Origin: Mesorhizobium koreense
GTDB lineage: Bacteria; Pseudomonadota; Alphaproteobacteria; Rhizobiales; Rhizobiaceae
Assembly (NCBI RefSeq): GCF_031656215.1
Contig: NZ_CP134228.1
Location: 4,917,001 to 4,981,000, forward strand
Direction: 5' to 3'
DNA: 64,000 bases
Made by a program: the position numbers and the translations under genes. Every line of letters begins with the position of its first letter. Positions within the stretch are counted from its first letter, which is position 1. Below the pieces are notes generated by a model. The model was given only the letters and a program-made list of their open reading frames with translations, was not told the DNA's origin and made no database searches. This document shows, piece after piece, positions 1 to 9,270 of the stretch.

Positions 1-86
1 TCGGGCGCAAGCGCGGCGAGGAGCCGGCCGAGCCAGCGTTGCCGGCGCCCGTCGCCTCTTCCACCGGTGTTATCCATATCCGCCAT
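1..86 (-). CDS. Possible N-terminus of a gene leaving the window (unrecognised)
   Basis: An open minus-strand frame starts at an ATG at 84-86 and runs off the left edge without a stop, giving 28 residues (MADMDNTGGRGDGRRQRWLG...). A purine-rich stretch (ggggaag) lies a few bases upstream of the ATG and could be a ribosome-binding site. It would be divergent from ppk2. The visible part is Gly/Arg-rich and carries no diagnostic motif, so no function is proposed. It could equally be non-coding. Confidence 0.3.
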   Translation of the reverse strand, partial: MADMDNTGGRGDGRRQRWLGRLLAALAP

Positions 87-172
87 TGCGCTTCCCCGGA
101 GGCCGTCAGGAACTTGCCCATCATGCGCATCCGCCTTACGCAATAGCATGAACGCGCAAAAGGGATACCGCC

Positions 173-1096
173 ATGGCCAATGAAGCGAGCAACCTGGAAG
201 CGAACAATCTGACCGAGCCGCCGGACACGAAAGCGCTCCGATTGACCATCGACGGCAAGGAACGCGAATTCGATATCGACGAACCCGACCTGCCCGACTG
301 GATCGCCAAACGGGCGATGGAGTCAGGTGGCTACCCCTATCCCAAGAAGCTGAAAAACAAGAAATATCTGGAAGAACTCGACCGGCTGCAGGTCGAACTG
401 GTCAAGCTGCAATACTGGCTGCAGGCGACCGGCAACCGCGTCATGGCGCTGTTCGAAGGCCGGGACGCGGCCGGCAAGGGCGGCACGATCTCCGTCACCC
501 GCCAATACATGAACCCGCGCTCCGCCCGCAACGTCGCGCTCCCCAAGCCGACCGAGAAGGAGCGCGGGGAATGGTATTTCCAGCGCTATGTCGCGCATTT
601 CCCGACAGCCGGCGAATTCGTCACCTTCGACCGCTCCTGGTACAACAGGGGCGTGGTGGAACCGGTCATGGGCTTCTGCACCGAGGCCGAGCACCTGAAA
701 TTCCTGGAAGAGGCTCCCCATTTCGAGCGCATGATCGCCAATGAAGGAATTCATTTCTTCAAGTTCTGGCTCGATATCGGCCGCGAGATGCAACTGAAGC
801 GCTTCCACGATCGCCGGCACAGCAAGCTGAAGATCTGGAAATTCTCGCCCGTCGATGTCGCCGGCATGACGAAGTGGGACGATTACACCGAGAAGCGTGA
901 CACCATGGTGGCGCGCACCCACAAAGCCTACGCGCCGTGGGTCATCGTCCGCGCCAACGATAAAAGGCGCGCGCGGCTGGCGGCTATCCGCCGCATCCTT
1001 CTGTCCGTGCCTTACACCGACCGCGACCTGAAAGCGATCGGCCGGCAGGACGAGCGGATCATCGGCGAAGGGGTGGGATTCCTGCAGAACGACTGA
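173..1096 (+). CDS. ppk2: Polyphosphate kinase 2 (PPK2 family)
   Basis: Transfers phosphate between polyphosphate and nucleoside di- or monophosphates in the cytoplasm. The 307-residue protein has the PPK2 hallmarks: a Walker A-like loop [10 protein letters not shown] near residues 96-105, a Walker B-like FDRSWYNR near 152-159, and the basic lid region that follows. One P-loop domain and this length fit single-domain PPK2. The roughly 60-residue N-terminal extension before the fold is common in rhizobial class I members. Direction (GDP/ADP phosphorylation or polyP synthesis) cannot be told from sequence. The start ATG has only a weak Shine-Dalgarno. The 3' end overlaps the convergent glycosyltransferase gene by 38 bases. 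Confidence 0.93.
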   Translation: MANEASNLEANNLTEPPDTKALRLTIDGKEREFDIDEPDLPDWIAKRAMESGGYPYPKKLKNKKYLEELDRLQVELVKLQYWLQATGNRVMALFEGRDAAGKGGTISVTRQYMNPRSARNVALPKPTEKERGEWYFQRYVAHFPTAGEFVTFDRSWYNRGVVEPVMGFCTEAEHLKFLEEAPHFERMIANEGIHFFKFWLDIGREMQLKRFHDRRHSKLKIWKFSPVDVAGMTKWDDYTEKRDTMVARTHKAYAPWVIVRANDKRRARLAAIRRILLSVPYTDRDLKAIGRQDERIIGEGVGFLQND

Positions 1097-3092
1097 ACGC
1101 CGGCGGCGCATCGGCCCTTCCGGTCGTCCGCGCGGAAGCATCCCGCGCCCGGCGCGGATGGTGCGTCTTCTCCCAATGATACGGCTCGCGATAGAGCTTC
1201 CAGAGTGCGCGCCACGCCGCAAGCGAGATGAGGATCCAATAGACGGGCGTCAGCAGGATGGTGATCCAAAGCGACGTCTTTTCCTTGAGGAGAAGGGTCC
1301 GCACTCCGAGCAGAAGGAATGTCACGTAGCCGAGCGTGATATTGACCCCGTCCACGATCAGGATCGCCGATTGCAGCGGCCCGATCGTCTCATGTCGCGC
1401 GAAAACCAGGCAGACATAGCCAAGACTGCCGAGGAAAACGGGATGGGCAATCGAGGAAACGACCATGCCCGCGCACACGATCTGGGTCGTCAGGAACGAT
1501 GCCGGACCAAGATCCCGCCACAACTGCCTGGGACGACGCATGTGGACGAGCCAGGTCTGCATCCATCCCTTGAACCAGCGCGTCCGCTGCGGCAGCCAGT
1601 TCGCAAAGTTCTCGGGAGCATCCTCGTAGGTAGGCCGGGTGATCGTATCGACCCGGTAGCCGTGACGTGCCAGCCGGATGCCGAGGTCGGCATCCTCGGT
1701 GACGTTGAAGGGGTCCCACCCTCCGACTGCTTCGAGTGCGTCCCTGCGAAAATGGGTGGAGGTGCCGCCGAGCGGAATGACGAGGTTCCGACGCGCCAGC
1801 CAGGGCAGCAGCCCGCGGAAAAGCGCGGCATATTCGAACGCGAACATCCTGGCCAGCGGCCCGCGCCTGAAATTGGTGACGGCAAGGGGCGCCTGCAGGC
1901 AAGCCACGCGCTCATCGCTTTCCCTGAAACGCTGCCAGGCCTCGACAAGCTGGAACGGGTGCGGCCGATCCTCTGCGTCATAGAGCACCACGAACCCGCC
2001 GGTCGTCATCGGCAGGGCGTAGGAAAGCGCCTTCGGCTTGGTACGCGGCGTTCCGGGCGGTACTTCGACGATCTCGACGAAAGGCTGCAGCGCATGGGCG
2101 CGCAGAGCCGTCAATGTCTCCTCGTCGTCCGCTTCGCAGACCAGTTTGATTTCGAGCTTGCCGCGCGGCCAGACGATATGGCCGAGGGCAACGAGGAGGT
2201 CGGGCACGATCTCCGCTTCATGGTAGAGCGCGACCAGAACCGAATAAACGGGCATCTCCGCCGGGTCGTAGCGCGCCAACCGCGCCAGTCGCGGCGCCTC
2301 GGCGCCGACCGTCGCAATGAAACGGAGGCCGACGCATGCCAGAAAGAACAGCGAGAAGAGCAGGTGGATGAAAAACCCCGCCACCCACGGATCCAGGAAC
2401 AGGGCTACCGGCAGGCCGACCAGCACCGCGCCGGCCAGAGCACTTTGCCATCCGCTGGTTACGATCTTCGCGGACTGTTCCGGAAACAGCGTGAACAAAC
2501 GATCGACCGCATCTCGTAGCAGCGTTCCCTTCGCCTGAGTCTCCAGAGCGGCCCTCAAGACACCGGGCGCGACGATCCGGACGCGGCCGCGCAAATCGCT
2601 GCTTGCCTCGATGCGACGACCGAGCGATCCAATGTCGTCAAATGCCGGGGCAAGAAGCCACAGGACGACGCCGTCGGCCTGTTCATATCGCACCATGAAC
2701 GTTCCAGGCGCGCGGCCAAGCAGCATCGCCGCCTGCCCTTCACCCAAGATGAGCCGCCGCGGATCGATCCTTGCCAGGAAACCGATGCCGATCTCGTCAG
2801 CCAATGCCCCATACAGACGTTCTTCGCTCAACCCGCCGGAAACCGTCGCCTCGACCGGCAGGGCAACATCGTTCGTGGCCGCACGAGCGGCCAGCGCATG
2901 GATTTGGGCAATAGGCACACGCGCATGTTCCAGCGCCCTGCACCATAGGGATTGTCCGTTTGTCGGCCGGAAACCACCATTTTCATCATTGTCCGGAAAA
3001 GCGCCGGCAGCGGCCGGACGTACGTCCTGAGCAAACGCTGCGCTTGTCCGCGGCGCGAAGGCGCGCGGTCGGTCCCCGAATTCTGTCGTCAT
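1059..3092 (-). CDS. Membrane family 2 glycosyltransferase with GspE/MshE-N-like N-terminal domain
   Basis: A 677-residue processive-type glycosyltransferase of the inner membrane, probably making or exporting a surface polysaccharide (product unknown). Residues about 50-205 resemble the N-terminal domain of type II secretion/pilus ATPases that binds cyclic di-GMP in some proteins. A hydrophobic block follows at 217-262. The GT2 catalytic set is visible: DAED (372-375), TED (465-467) and QRTRW (502-506), with further membrane helices at the C-terminus. This layout recalls cellulose-synthase-like enzymes without a PilZ domain. The ATG overlaps the stop of the upstream small gene (ATGA), suggesting translational coupling. 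Whether the N-domain still binds a nucleotide is not known. Confidence 0.85.
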   Translation of the reverse strand: MTTEFGDRPRAFAPRTSAAFAQDVRPAAAGAFPDNDENGGFRPTNGQSLWCRALEHARVPIAQIHALAARAATNDVALPVEATVSGGLSEERLYGALADEIGIGFLARIDPRRLILGEGQAAMLLGRAPGTFMVRYEQADGVVLWLLAPAFDDIGSLGRRIEASSDLRGRVRIVAPGVLRAALETQAKGTLLRDAVDRLFTLFPEQSAKIVTSGWQSALAGAVLVGLPVALFLDPWVAGFFIHLLFSLFFLACVGLRFIATVGAEAPRLARLARYDPAEMPVYSVLVALYHEAEIVPDLLVALGHIVWPRGKLEIKLVCEADDEETLTALRAHALQPFVEIVEVPPGTPRTKPKALSYALPMTTGGFVVLYDAEDRPHPFQLVEAWQRFRESDERVACLQAPLAVTNFRRGPLARMFAFEYAALFRGLLPWLARRNLVIPLGGTSTHFRRDALEAVGGWDPFNVTEDADLGIRLARHGYRVDTITRPTYEDAPENFANWLPQRTRWFKGWMQTWLVHMRRPRQLWRDLGPASFLTTQIVCAGMVVSSIAHPVFLGSLGYVCLVFARHETIGPLQSAILIVDGVNITLGYVTFLLLGVRTLLLKEKTSLWITILLTPVYWILISLAAWRALWKLYREPYHWEKTHHPRRARDASARTTGRADAPPAFSRSAGIPPLRR

Positions 3093-3289
3093 GCCGGCCG
3101 GCCTTTCGGCCAGCCGTTCAACTCGGTGGGAAGAGCGACGGGCTGCTTGCCAGTCGGCACATCGCCTAGGATAAGGTGCTCAAGGGAGGATTGCCGGGCA
3201 TGGGAGAGAGGATCGTCAAACAATCCGCCGGGCGGCCGATAGTCGTCGTCATTTTCGACGAAATCGAAAGCATTCGCTTCTATCGACAT
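3089..3289 (-). CDS. Small hypothetical protein coupled to the glycosyltransferase
   Basis: A 66-residue acidic-to-neutral protein beginning MSIEANAFDFVENDDDYRPP. I chose the ATG at 3287-3289 because a strong G-rich ribosome-binding site (ggggggact) precedes it. A TTG 12 bases upstream is also in frame. Its stop overlaps the glycosyltransferase start as ATGA, the usual sign of a translated upstream cistron. No family is recognised. It could be an accessory subunit or leader for the glycosyltransferase. Evidence is limited to position and ribosome-binding site. Confidence 0.5.
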   Translation of the reverse strand: MSIEANAFDFVENDDDYRPPGGLFDDPLSHARQSSLEHLILGDVPTGKQPVALPTELNGWPKGRPA

Positions 3290-3324
3290 CAGTCCCCCCA
3301 AGGCAAAAGGTAGGCCAGGACGGA

Positions 3325-4206
3325 ATGGGCATCAACCGAAAAAGCCGGTACGGATGGCTGGCGCTGCGATGGCTCGCCGCTATTCTTGTCGCCGCATTCG
3401 TCATGGCTTCGACCGATCTTCCTGCCCGGGCCGCCGATCCCACCATCCCGGACTTCTGGAGTTCGACGGAACGGCTGCAGAAGCCCGACCTCTCGGGCCT
3501 TCAACGGCTGCGCTTCCTGACGACGGTGAATTTTCCGCCCTTCAACTTCCTCGACACGGACGGGCAGCTTACCGGTTTCAACGTCGACCTGGCACGCGCC
3601 ATCTGCGCCGAACTCGACATTCTCGACAAATGCCAGATCCAGGCGCTTCCGTTCGGCGAACTCGGCACGGCGCTCGGCAAGGGCGAAGGCGAGGCGGTCA
3701 TTGCCGGCCTGGCGATCACGCCGAAATCACGAGAGGAATTCGCCTTCTCCAGGTCCTATCTGCGATTCCCGGCGCGCTTCATCATGCCGAAGTCGACGGC
3801 TCTTACCGAACCGATCTACAGCAAGATCGCCGGGCTGCGCATCGGCGTCATGGCCGGATCCGGACACGAACGGATGCTGCGGGCCTATTTTCCGGACGTG
3901 AAGCCGGTGACCTTCACGCGGCAGGACTGGCTCTACGAAAGCCTGCGGGATCGCAAGATCGACGGCGCTTTCGGCGACGGTATGCGGTTCAGCTTCTGGC
4001 TTGCGGGCACCGACTCCAAGGGTTGCTGCCGCTTCGCCGGCGGACCCTATCTCGCGCCCGAATATCTCGGAGAGGGGATGGCGATCGCCGTCGCCAAGGA
4101 CAATTTCCCCCTTGCCGCTGCTTTCGACTACGCGTTGCGCGAAATCACGGTCAAGGGGAAGTTTGCCGAGCTTTATCTGCGCTATTTTCCGGTGAGCTTT
4201 TATTGA
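3325..4206 (+). CDS. Periplasmic solute-binding protein, amino-acid type (SBP_bac_3)
   Basis: A 293-residue exported protein with a signal peptide of about 36 residues ending ARA-A, followed by a family 3 extracellular solute-binding fold (FPPFNFLDTDGQLTGFNVDLARAIC, shown here only as the family N-lobe start FPPFNF...GFNVDLA). Such proteins deliver polar amino acids or related small molecules to ABC permeases, but no permease or ATPase gene is adjacent, so it may be an orphan binding or sensory protein. An aggacgga ribosome-binding site precedes the ATG. The gene diverges from the small coupled gene with only 35 bases between starts, so promoters must overlap coding sequence. Its 3' end overlaps the convergent hydroxylase gene by 56 bases. 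Confidence 0.85.
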   Translation: MGINRKSRYGWLALRWLAAILVAAFVMASTDLPARAADPTIPDFWSSTERLQKPDLSGLQRLRFLTTVNFPPFNFLDTDGQLTGFNVDLARAICAELDILDKCQIQALPFGELGTALGKGEGEAVIAGLAITPKSREEFAFSRSYLRFPARFIMPKSTALTEPIYSKIAGLRIGVMAGSGHERMLRAYFPDVKPVTFTRQDWLYESLRDRKIDGAFGDGMRFSFWLAGTDSKGCCRFAGGPYLAPEYLGEGMAIAVAKDNFPLAAAFDYALREITVKGKFAELYLRYFPVSFY

Positions 4207-5023
4207 CCCGACGCAAAGGGCGAAACGGCAGCGCGAGAATCCAGCCGAGCCGCGCGGGGCCGTCGTCGCGATATTCGGCAAGCCCGATCTCCATCCCCAT
4301 ATGGCCGCGTTCCGGCCGCGCCCGATAGGTCGAGAACAGACGGTCCCAGAAGGGAAAATTGAACCCGTAGTTGGAATCCGTCTCGGGCCGATGGCTGGAA
4401 TGGTGGACGCGGTGCATGTCCGGCGTCACCAGCACAAGGCGCAGGAGGGCGTCGAACCTCGTCGGCAATCGCGCATTTGCGTGGTTGAACATCGACGAAC
4501 CGTTCAGCACGATCTCGAATAGCAGGACCGAAAACACGGGCGCCCCGACCGCGATCACAACCACCGCCTTCCAGAGCATGGAGACGACGATCTCCAGCGG
4601 GTGGAAACGCAACGCCGTCGTCACGTCGAAGCCGGTATCGGAATGATGCATGCGGTGGATGCGCCACAGGATCGGAATCTTGTGATTGGCGACATGTTCG
4701 GCCCAGATCGCGAAATCGAGGATGAAGAAGGAGGCGATGCCCGCCACCAGGGGATCGAGGCCGACAAGCCTGAACAGGCCGTAGCCATGGGCCTCGGCCC
4801 ACATCGCCGTACCGACGGCCGCGGCCGGGAAGATCACGCGCAGCAGAGCCGAGGAAATGACGAGAACCGACACATTGGTGAACCAGCGCCTCGCCTTCAG
4901 CGCGCCCGCCATCTCGGCGCGTTCCAGTCTCGGCGACCACAATTCGAAAACCGCCATCACGGCGAAGATCAGCGCGAACGCGCCGAGACGTATGACGGCT
5001 TCGGAAAGCGCGAAGTGTCCCAC
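4151..5023 (-). CDS. Sterol desaturase / fatty acid hydroxylase family membrane protein
   Basis: A di-iron integral-membrane oxygenase of about 290 residues. The histidine clusters of the superfamily are clear: HVANH, HRMHHSD and later HRVHHSSH, set among about four hydrophobic segments. Family members hydroxylate or desaturate lipids (carotenoids, fatty acids, ornithine lipids, sterols); the substrate here is unknown. I chose a GTG start at 5021-5023, 7 bases after the TerB-like gene stop, because upstream of it the frame is only the shadow of that gene. A gaga stretch serves as a weak ribosome-binding site. Probably cotranscribed with the TerB-like gene. Confidence 0.85.
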   Translation of the reverse strand: MGHFALSEAVIRLGAFALIFAVMAVFELWSPRLERAEMAGALKARRWFTNVSVLVISSALLRVIFPAAAVGTAMWAEAHGYGLFRLVGLDPLVAGIASFFILDFAIWAEHVANHKIPILWRIHRMHHSDTGFDVTTALRFHPLEIVVSMLWKAVVVIAVGAPVFSVLLFEIVLNGSSMFNHANARLPTRFDALLRLVLVTPDMHRVHHSSHRPETDSNYGFNFPFWDRLFSTYRARPERGHMGMEIGLAEYRDDGPARLGWILALPFRPLRRVNKSSPENSADKARQTSP

Positions 5024-5030
5024 TATTTTC

Positions 5031-5444
5031 TCAATTGAGCATCCGGTGGCGAGCCTTGGCGGCCCTTTCGATCGCACCGATGGTCGTCTGGTCGAGCTCG
5101 AGATTGCGGCGCAAGAGTTGCAGGATGCGCAGTTCCTCCAGTCGCATCTCCAGATCGACAGCCGCCACCTCGAAGGCGAGCGCATAGGCCGTATCATGGA
5201 GGCGTTGCGGCAATTCGTTGCGCACCACGGCAAAAACCCGGTCGAGCCCATCCTGCTGTTGCAGGAGCTTCTGGCACTCACGCGCGACCTCGACCAGCCT
5301 CTCTTTCGGGAAATCCTCGAACACCGGCCACATATCCACGATATGGCCGATCCGGGCGAGCTCCTCATCGGTCATGTCGCGGTCCGACGCGGAAACCACG
5401 ATCATGATATAGATAAGCGCCTTGCACGGCCCGAGCGAATTCAT
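5031..5444 (-). CDS. TerB-like tellurite resistance family protein
   Basis: A 137-residue soluble, all-helical acidic protein. The core (MTDEELARIGHIVDMWPVFE..., then RNELPQRLHDTAYALAFEVA) matches small TerB-fold proteins common in rhizobia and usually annotated as tellurite resistance TerB. A real role in tellurite resistance is not implied, because no other ter genes are present. The ATG at 5442-5444 has a good aggag ribosome-binding site 8 bases upstream. The gene is followed after 7 bases by the hydroxylase gene, so the two probably form an operon that is divergent from lysK. Confidence 0.75.
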   Translation of the reverse strand: MNSLGPCKALIYIMIVVSASDRDMTDEELARIGHIVDMWPVFEDFPKERLVEVARECQKLLQQQDGLDRVFAVVRNELPQRLHDTAYALAFEVAAVDLEMRLEELRILQLLRRNLELDQTTIGAIERAAKARHRMLN

Positions 5445-5585
5445 GCGAAATTCTCCTGATTTGGCTCTGCCCAAGGTAAGTGCGCAGATGTGACGCCGCA
5501 ACGCCGAAAGGCGGGCATCATTGACCGGCGCGACCTCCACATTTAGAGCATGGCTTTGCCCGCCCGAAAATCCGGAAACCAGGAA

Positions 5586-7250
5586 ATGAACAACGCATCC
5601 TCGCGCGCTGCCGCGATAAGCCTCAGCCCCGAAATCATCGCCGCTGCGGCGGAGAGCAAAGCGTGGCCGTTCGAGGAAGCGAAAAAGATCATCGCGCGCT
5701 ATCATGATCGCGGATACCCGGAAACGGTGCTGTTCGAGACGGGCTACGGCCCGTCCGGCCTGCCGCATATCGGCACGTTCGGCGAGGTCGCGCGGACGTC
5801 CATGGTGCGGCACGCCTTCCGCGTGCTGACCGAGGACAAGGTCAAAACGCGGCTGCTGTGCTTTTCCGACGACATGGACGGAATGCGCAAGATTCCCGAC
5901 AACGTGCCGGACCGCGCGGCGCTGGAGCCCTATCTCCACATGCCGCTCACCTCGGTGCCGAACCCCTTCGGCGGCGATTATCCGAGCTTCGGGCATCACA
6001 ACAACGCCATGCTGAGACGCTTCCTCGACACGTTCGGCTTCGACTACGAGTTCGCCAGCGCCACCGAGTACTACAAGGCCGGCCGCTTCGACGAGGTGCT
6101 GCGCGAGGCCGCCTGGAAATACAGCGCCATCATGGACGTGATGCTGCCGACGCTGGGCGAGGAACGCCGCGCCACCTACAGCCCCTTCCTGCCGATCTCG
6201 CCGAAGAGCGGCCGCGTCCTCTATGTGCCGATAAAGCATGTGGACGCCAAGGACAGCATGATCACCTTCGACGACGAGGACGGCACGGAAACCAAATTGT
6301 CCATTACGGGCGGCAAGGTGAAGTTGCAGTGGAAGCCGGATTTCGGCGCCCGCTGGGCGGCGCTCGGCGTCGATTTCGAGATGTTCGGCAAGGACCACCA
6401 GACCAACCAGATCGTCTATGACCGCATCTGCTCGATCCTCGGCGGCAGACCGCCGGAGCATTTCGTCTATGAACTGTTCCTCGACGACAAGGGACAGAAG
6501 ATATCGAAATCGAAGGGCAACGGCCTGACCATCGACGAATGGCTGACCTATGCGCCGACCGAGAGCCTGGCGCTCTATATGTTCCAGCGGCCCCGACAGG
6601 CGAAGAAGCTTTATTTCGACGTCATACCGCGAGCCGTCGACGAATATTACCAGTTCCTCGCCGCGTATCCGCGCCAGGACTGGAAGGAGAGGCTCGGCAA
6701 CCCGGTCTGGCATATCCATGGCGGGAACCCGCCCGATATCCACCTGCCGGTACCGTTCGGCATGCTACTCAACCTCGTCAGCGCGTCGAACGCCGAGAAC
6801 AAGGCGGTGCTGTGGGGCTTCATCTCGCGCCACGCTCCGGGCGTGGCGCCTGAGACGCATCCCGAACTCGACAGGCTGACCGACTACGCGATCCGCTATT
6901 ACGAGGATTTCGTGAAGCCAGCGAAGATCTATCGGGCGCCCGACGAGGAAGAGCGTCAGGCGCTGGCGACGCTCGCCGACCGGCTGGAGGCGCTGCCCGC
7001 GGACAGCGACGCGGAGGAAATCCAGAACGCCGCGCTCAACGTCGCGCGCTTCATCCCGCGCTACCAGGACCACAAGCGCACGAGCCCCGAAGGCGGGCCC
7101 GGCGTGTCGGTCGCCTTCTTCCAGATGATCTACCAGGTACTGCTCGGGCAGGAGCGCGGCCCGCGCTTCGGCTCCTTCGCCGCGCTCTACGGCAAGGCGG
7201 AAACCGTCGCGCTCATCCGCAGGGCGCTGGAGGGAAAACTGGCGGCATAA
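5586..7250 (+). CDS. lysK: Lysyl-tRNA synthetase, class I
   Basis: Charges tRNA-Lys with lysine. The 554-residue protein shows the class I nucleotide-binding signatures: HIGT in [13 protein letters not shown] near residue 61 and KISKSKGNG near 305. The conserved [12 protein letters not shown] block is also present. Class I LysRS is the archaeal-type enzyme that most alphaproteobacteria use in place of class II LysS. Start choice is uncertain. The ATG at 5586 gives a natural-looking N-terminus but its aggaa is too close for an ideal Shine-Dalgarno, and an in-frame ATG at 5550 would add 12 residues. Confidence 0.95.
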   Translation: MNNASSRAAAISLSPEIIAAAAESKAWPFEEAKKIIARYHDRGYPETVLFETGYGPSGLPHIGTFGEVARTSMVRHAFRVLTEDKVKTRLLCFSDDMDGMRKIPDNVPDRAALEPYLHMPLTSVPNPFGGDYPSFGHHNNAMLRRFLDTFGFDYEFASATEYYKAGRFDEVLREAAWKYSAIMDVMLPTLGEERRATYSPFLPISPKSGRVLYVPIKHVDAKDSMITFDDEDGTETKLSITGGKVKLQWKPDFGARWAALGVDFEMFGKDHQTNQIVYDRICSILGGRPPEHFVYELFLDDKGQKISKSKGNGLTIDEWLTYAPTESLALYMFQRPRQAKKLYFDVIPRAVDEYYQFLAAYPRQDWKERLGNPVWHIHGGNPPDIHLPVPFGMLLNLVSASNAENKAVLWGFISRHAPGVAPETHPELDRLTDYAIRYYEDFVKPAKIYRAPDEEERQALATLADRLEALPADSDAEEIQNAALNVARFIPRYQDHKRTSPEGGPGVSVAFFQMIYQVLLGQERGPRFGSFAALYGKAETVALIRRALEGKLAA

Positions 7251-7266
7251 CCCGCCACCTCCGGCC

Positions 7267-7752
7267 TTACCCGGCGACCGGCCGATATCGCCTCACCGCC
7301 AGGAACCCGCCAATCACGAACAGCACGAGCACGATGCCCTGGACGATGGCGAAAGGCGGTTCGTTGCCGTTCGGCGCGAGAGCGTGCAATGCCGGGATCT
7401 TGAGAAAGGCCTGGATGATCAGGACAAAGACGTTCAGGTAAAGCGCGATCGCCGCGGAAACGAGATAGATCCAGCGCCACGAGCCTTCGAGATGGAAGGC
7501 GTAGAGCGCGGCGAAGGCGGCGAGCAGGACGACGACCGACAGGATGCCTGTGCCGATCGCCGGCGTGAAGCCGTTGAAGGGGAAGAAAAATCCCGTCACG
7601 CTGGTGGCAAGCGTGAAGAGAAGGAAAATCAAGGTCCAGCCGTCCAGCCTTCTGGCGGTAAGCCATCCGTGGAGAACGATCAGCCCGGCAATAATGGCGA
7701 TAAGGCTGATGACGACGTGGAAGATCGTGTATGCCTGCAGCGTTAGGATCAT
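7267..7752 (-). CDS. Hypothetical four-to-five-helix membrane protein
   Basis: A 161-residue very hydrophobic protein with predicted membrane spans at about residues 8-28, 38-60, 66-84, 92-112 and 132-152. A short polar ending RRYRPVAG follows. The start ATG at 7750-7752 has a gagggtg ribosome-binding site. No enzymatic motif or transporter signature was recognised. It stands alone between convergent lysK and divergent mrp. Its function is unknown. Confidence 0.75.
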   Translation of the reverse strand: MILTLQAYTIFHVVISLIAIIAGLIVLHGWLTARRLDGWTLIFLLFTLATSVTGFFFPFNGFTPAIGTGILSVVVLLAAFAALYAFHLEGSWRWIYLVSAAIALYLNVFVLIIQAFLKIPALHALAPNGNEPPFAIVQGIVLVLFVIGGFLAVRRYRPVAG

Positions 7753-7994
7753 GACACACCCTCTGGTGACTGCCGCGGGAGGCCCGGCGCCGGCGACATA
7801 GAGAATGCCCCGACGGTAATCCTGTCAATCGACCCTCTTCTACGGAACGCACGCATTTTTTCGAAGCGGCGCGGTCCCCCGCCATGGTTGACGCGACGCA
7901 GAGCGGCCTTTCGCATGGGCCAGAGGGCGCGCGCGCTTGGTCCCGCGCGGGAACTGCATTATCTGGAATGACGACAGCAAGCGAAGCCAAGAAC

Positions 7995-9176
7995 ATGCCT
8001 GTTACCAAGGAAGCCGTCATCGAACGGCTGAAGTCCATCTCCGCACCGGGGCTTTCGGGCGACATCGTCAGCCTCGGCCTCGTCTCCGACGTGTTCATCG
8101 CGGACCGGAAGGTGTTCTTCTCGATCACCGTGCCCATCGACAAGGCGCAGGAACTGGAGCCCATGCGCGAAGCCGCCGAAAAGGCGGTCAAGGAGATGCC
8201 GGATGTCGCCGGCGCCGTCGTTGCGCTGACGGCGGAGAAGAAGGCCGGACAGGCCGGCCCCGCCGCTCCTCCCCGGCCCGCACCGCCTCGGACGGCGACC
8301 GCTCCCACGCCGCGACGCGTGCCGGGTCATGCCCCTTCTGGCCACGCTCCCTCCGGTCCGCAACCCGGCAAGCGCGGCGTGCCCGGCATCCGGTCGATCG
8401 TCGCCGTCGCCTCGGGCAAGGGCGGCGTCGGCAAATCGACCACCGCGGTGAACCTCGCGCTCGGCCTCCTCGCCAACGGGCTCAAGGTAGGCATCCTCGA
8501 CGCCGACATATACGGCCCGTCCATGCCGCGGCTGCTCGGCATCTCCGGCAAGCCGGAGGTGGCAGATGGGCGCACGCTGAAGCCGATGCAGAAATACGGG
8601 CTCAAGGTCATGTCCATGGGCTTCCTCGTCGGCGAGGACACGCCGATGATCTGGCGCGGACCGATGGTGGTATCGGCGCTGACGCAGATGCTGCGCGAGG
8701 TCGAATGGGGCGAACTCGACGTGCTCGTGGTGGACATGCCGCCCGGCACGGGCGACGCGCAACTCACCATGGCGCAGCAGGTGCCGCTCGCCGGCGCCGT
8801 CATCGTCTCGACACCGCAGGACCTCGCTCTCATCGACGCGCGCAAGGGGCTCAACATGTTCCGCAAGGTCGACGTGCCGGTTCTCGGCATCGTCGAGAAC
8901 ATGAGCTATTTCATCGCGCCCGACACCGGCAAGCGCTACGACATCTTCGGCCATGGCGGAGCGAAACGGGAAGCCGAGCGCGTCGGCGTCACCTTCCTCG
9001 GCGAGGTGCCGCTCGAAATGAAGATCCGCGAGACTTCCGACGAAGGGGCGCCGGTCGTGGCGAGCGAACCGGAAGGGCCGCACGCACGCATCTACCGCGA
9101 CATCGCCGCGAAAGTGTCGGAACGGCTCTCCGCCGAACAGCAGGTGAGCGAGACGCCCACGATCGTGTTCGAATAA
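7995..9176 (+). CDS. mrp: Mrp/NBP35-family P-loop ATPase, iron-sulfur cluster carrier
   Basis: A cytoplasmic ATPase of 393 residues thought to carry or assemble Fe-S clusters. The N-terminal 80 residues form a MIP18/DUF59-type domain (LVSDVFIADRKVFFSITVP). A Pro/Ala-rich linker follows, then the ATPase domain with deviant Walker A SGKGGVGKST near 140-149 and DMPPGTGDAQLT. The usual C-terminal CxxC cluster-binding pair is not seen at its expected place: the sequence there reads MSYFIAPDTGKRYDIFGHGG. Start MPVTKEAV was chosen by family N-terminus; an in-frame ATG lies at 7968. Confidence 0.93.
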   Translation: MPVTKEAVIERLKSISAPGLSGDIVSLGLVSDVFIADRKVFFSITVPIDKAQELEPMREAAEKAVKEMPDVAGAVVALTAEKKAGQAGPAAPPRPAPPRTATAPTPRRVPGHAPSGHAPSGPQPGKRGVPGIRSIVAVASGKGGVGKSTTAVNLALGLLANGLKVGILDADIYGPSMPRLLGISGKPEVADGRTLKPMQKYGLKVMSMGFLVGEDTPMIWRGPMVVSALTQMLREVEWGELDVLVVDMPPGTGDAQLTMAQQVPLAGAVIVSTPQDLALIDARKGLNMFRKVDVPVLGIVENMSYFIAPDTGKRYDIFGHGGAKREAERVGVTFLGEVPLEMKIRETSDEGAPVVASEPEGPHARIYRDIAAKVSERLSAEQQVSETPTIVFE

Positions 9177-9270
9177 GGCTGGCGGGGAAATATCCTTCCA
9201 GCTTCCGAGGCGCGGTTGATGATCGCGCCCTGGCATGCAACATGGCGCCATCGTTTTCCGGGAGGAGCGC

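Noticed and set aside
5031-5444. A tellurite resistance operon
   Set aside because: Only one small TerB-like gene is present. No terA, C, D, E or Z relatives are near, so the name describes the fold only.
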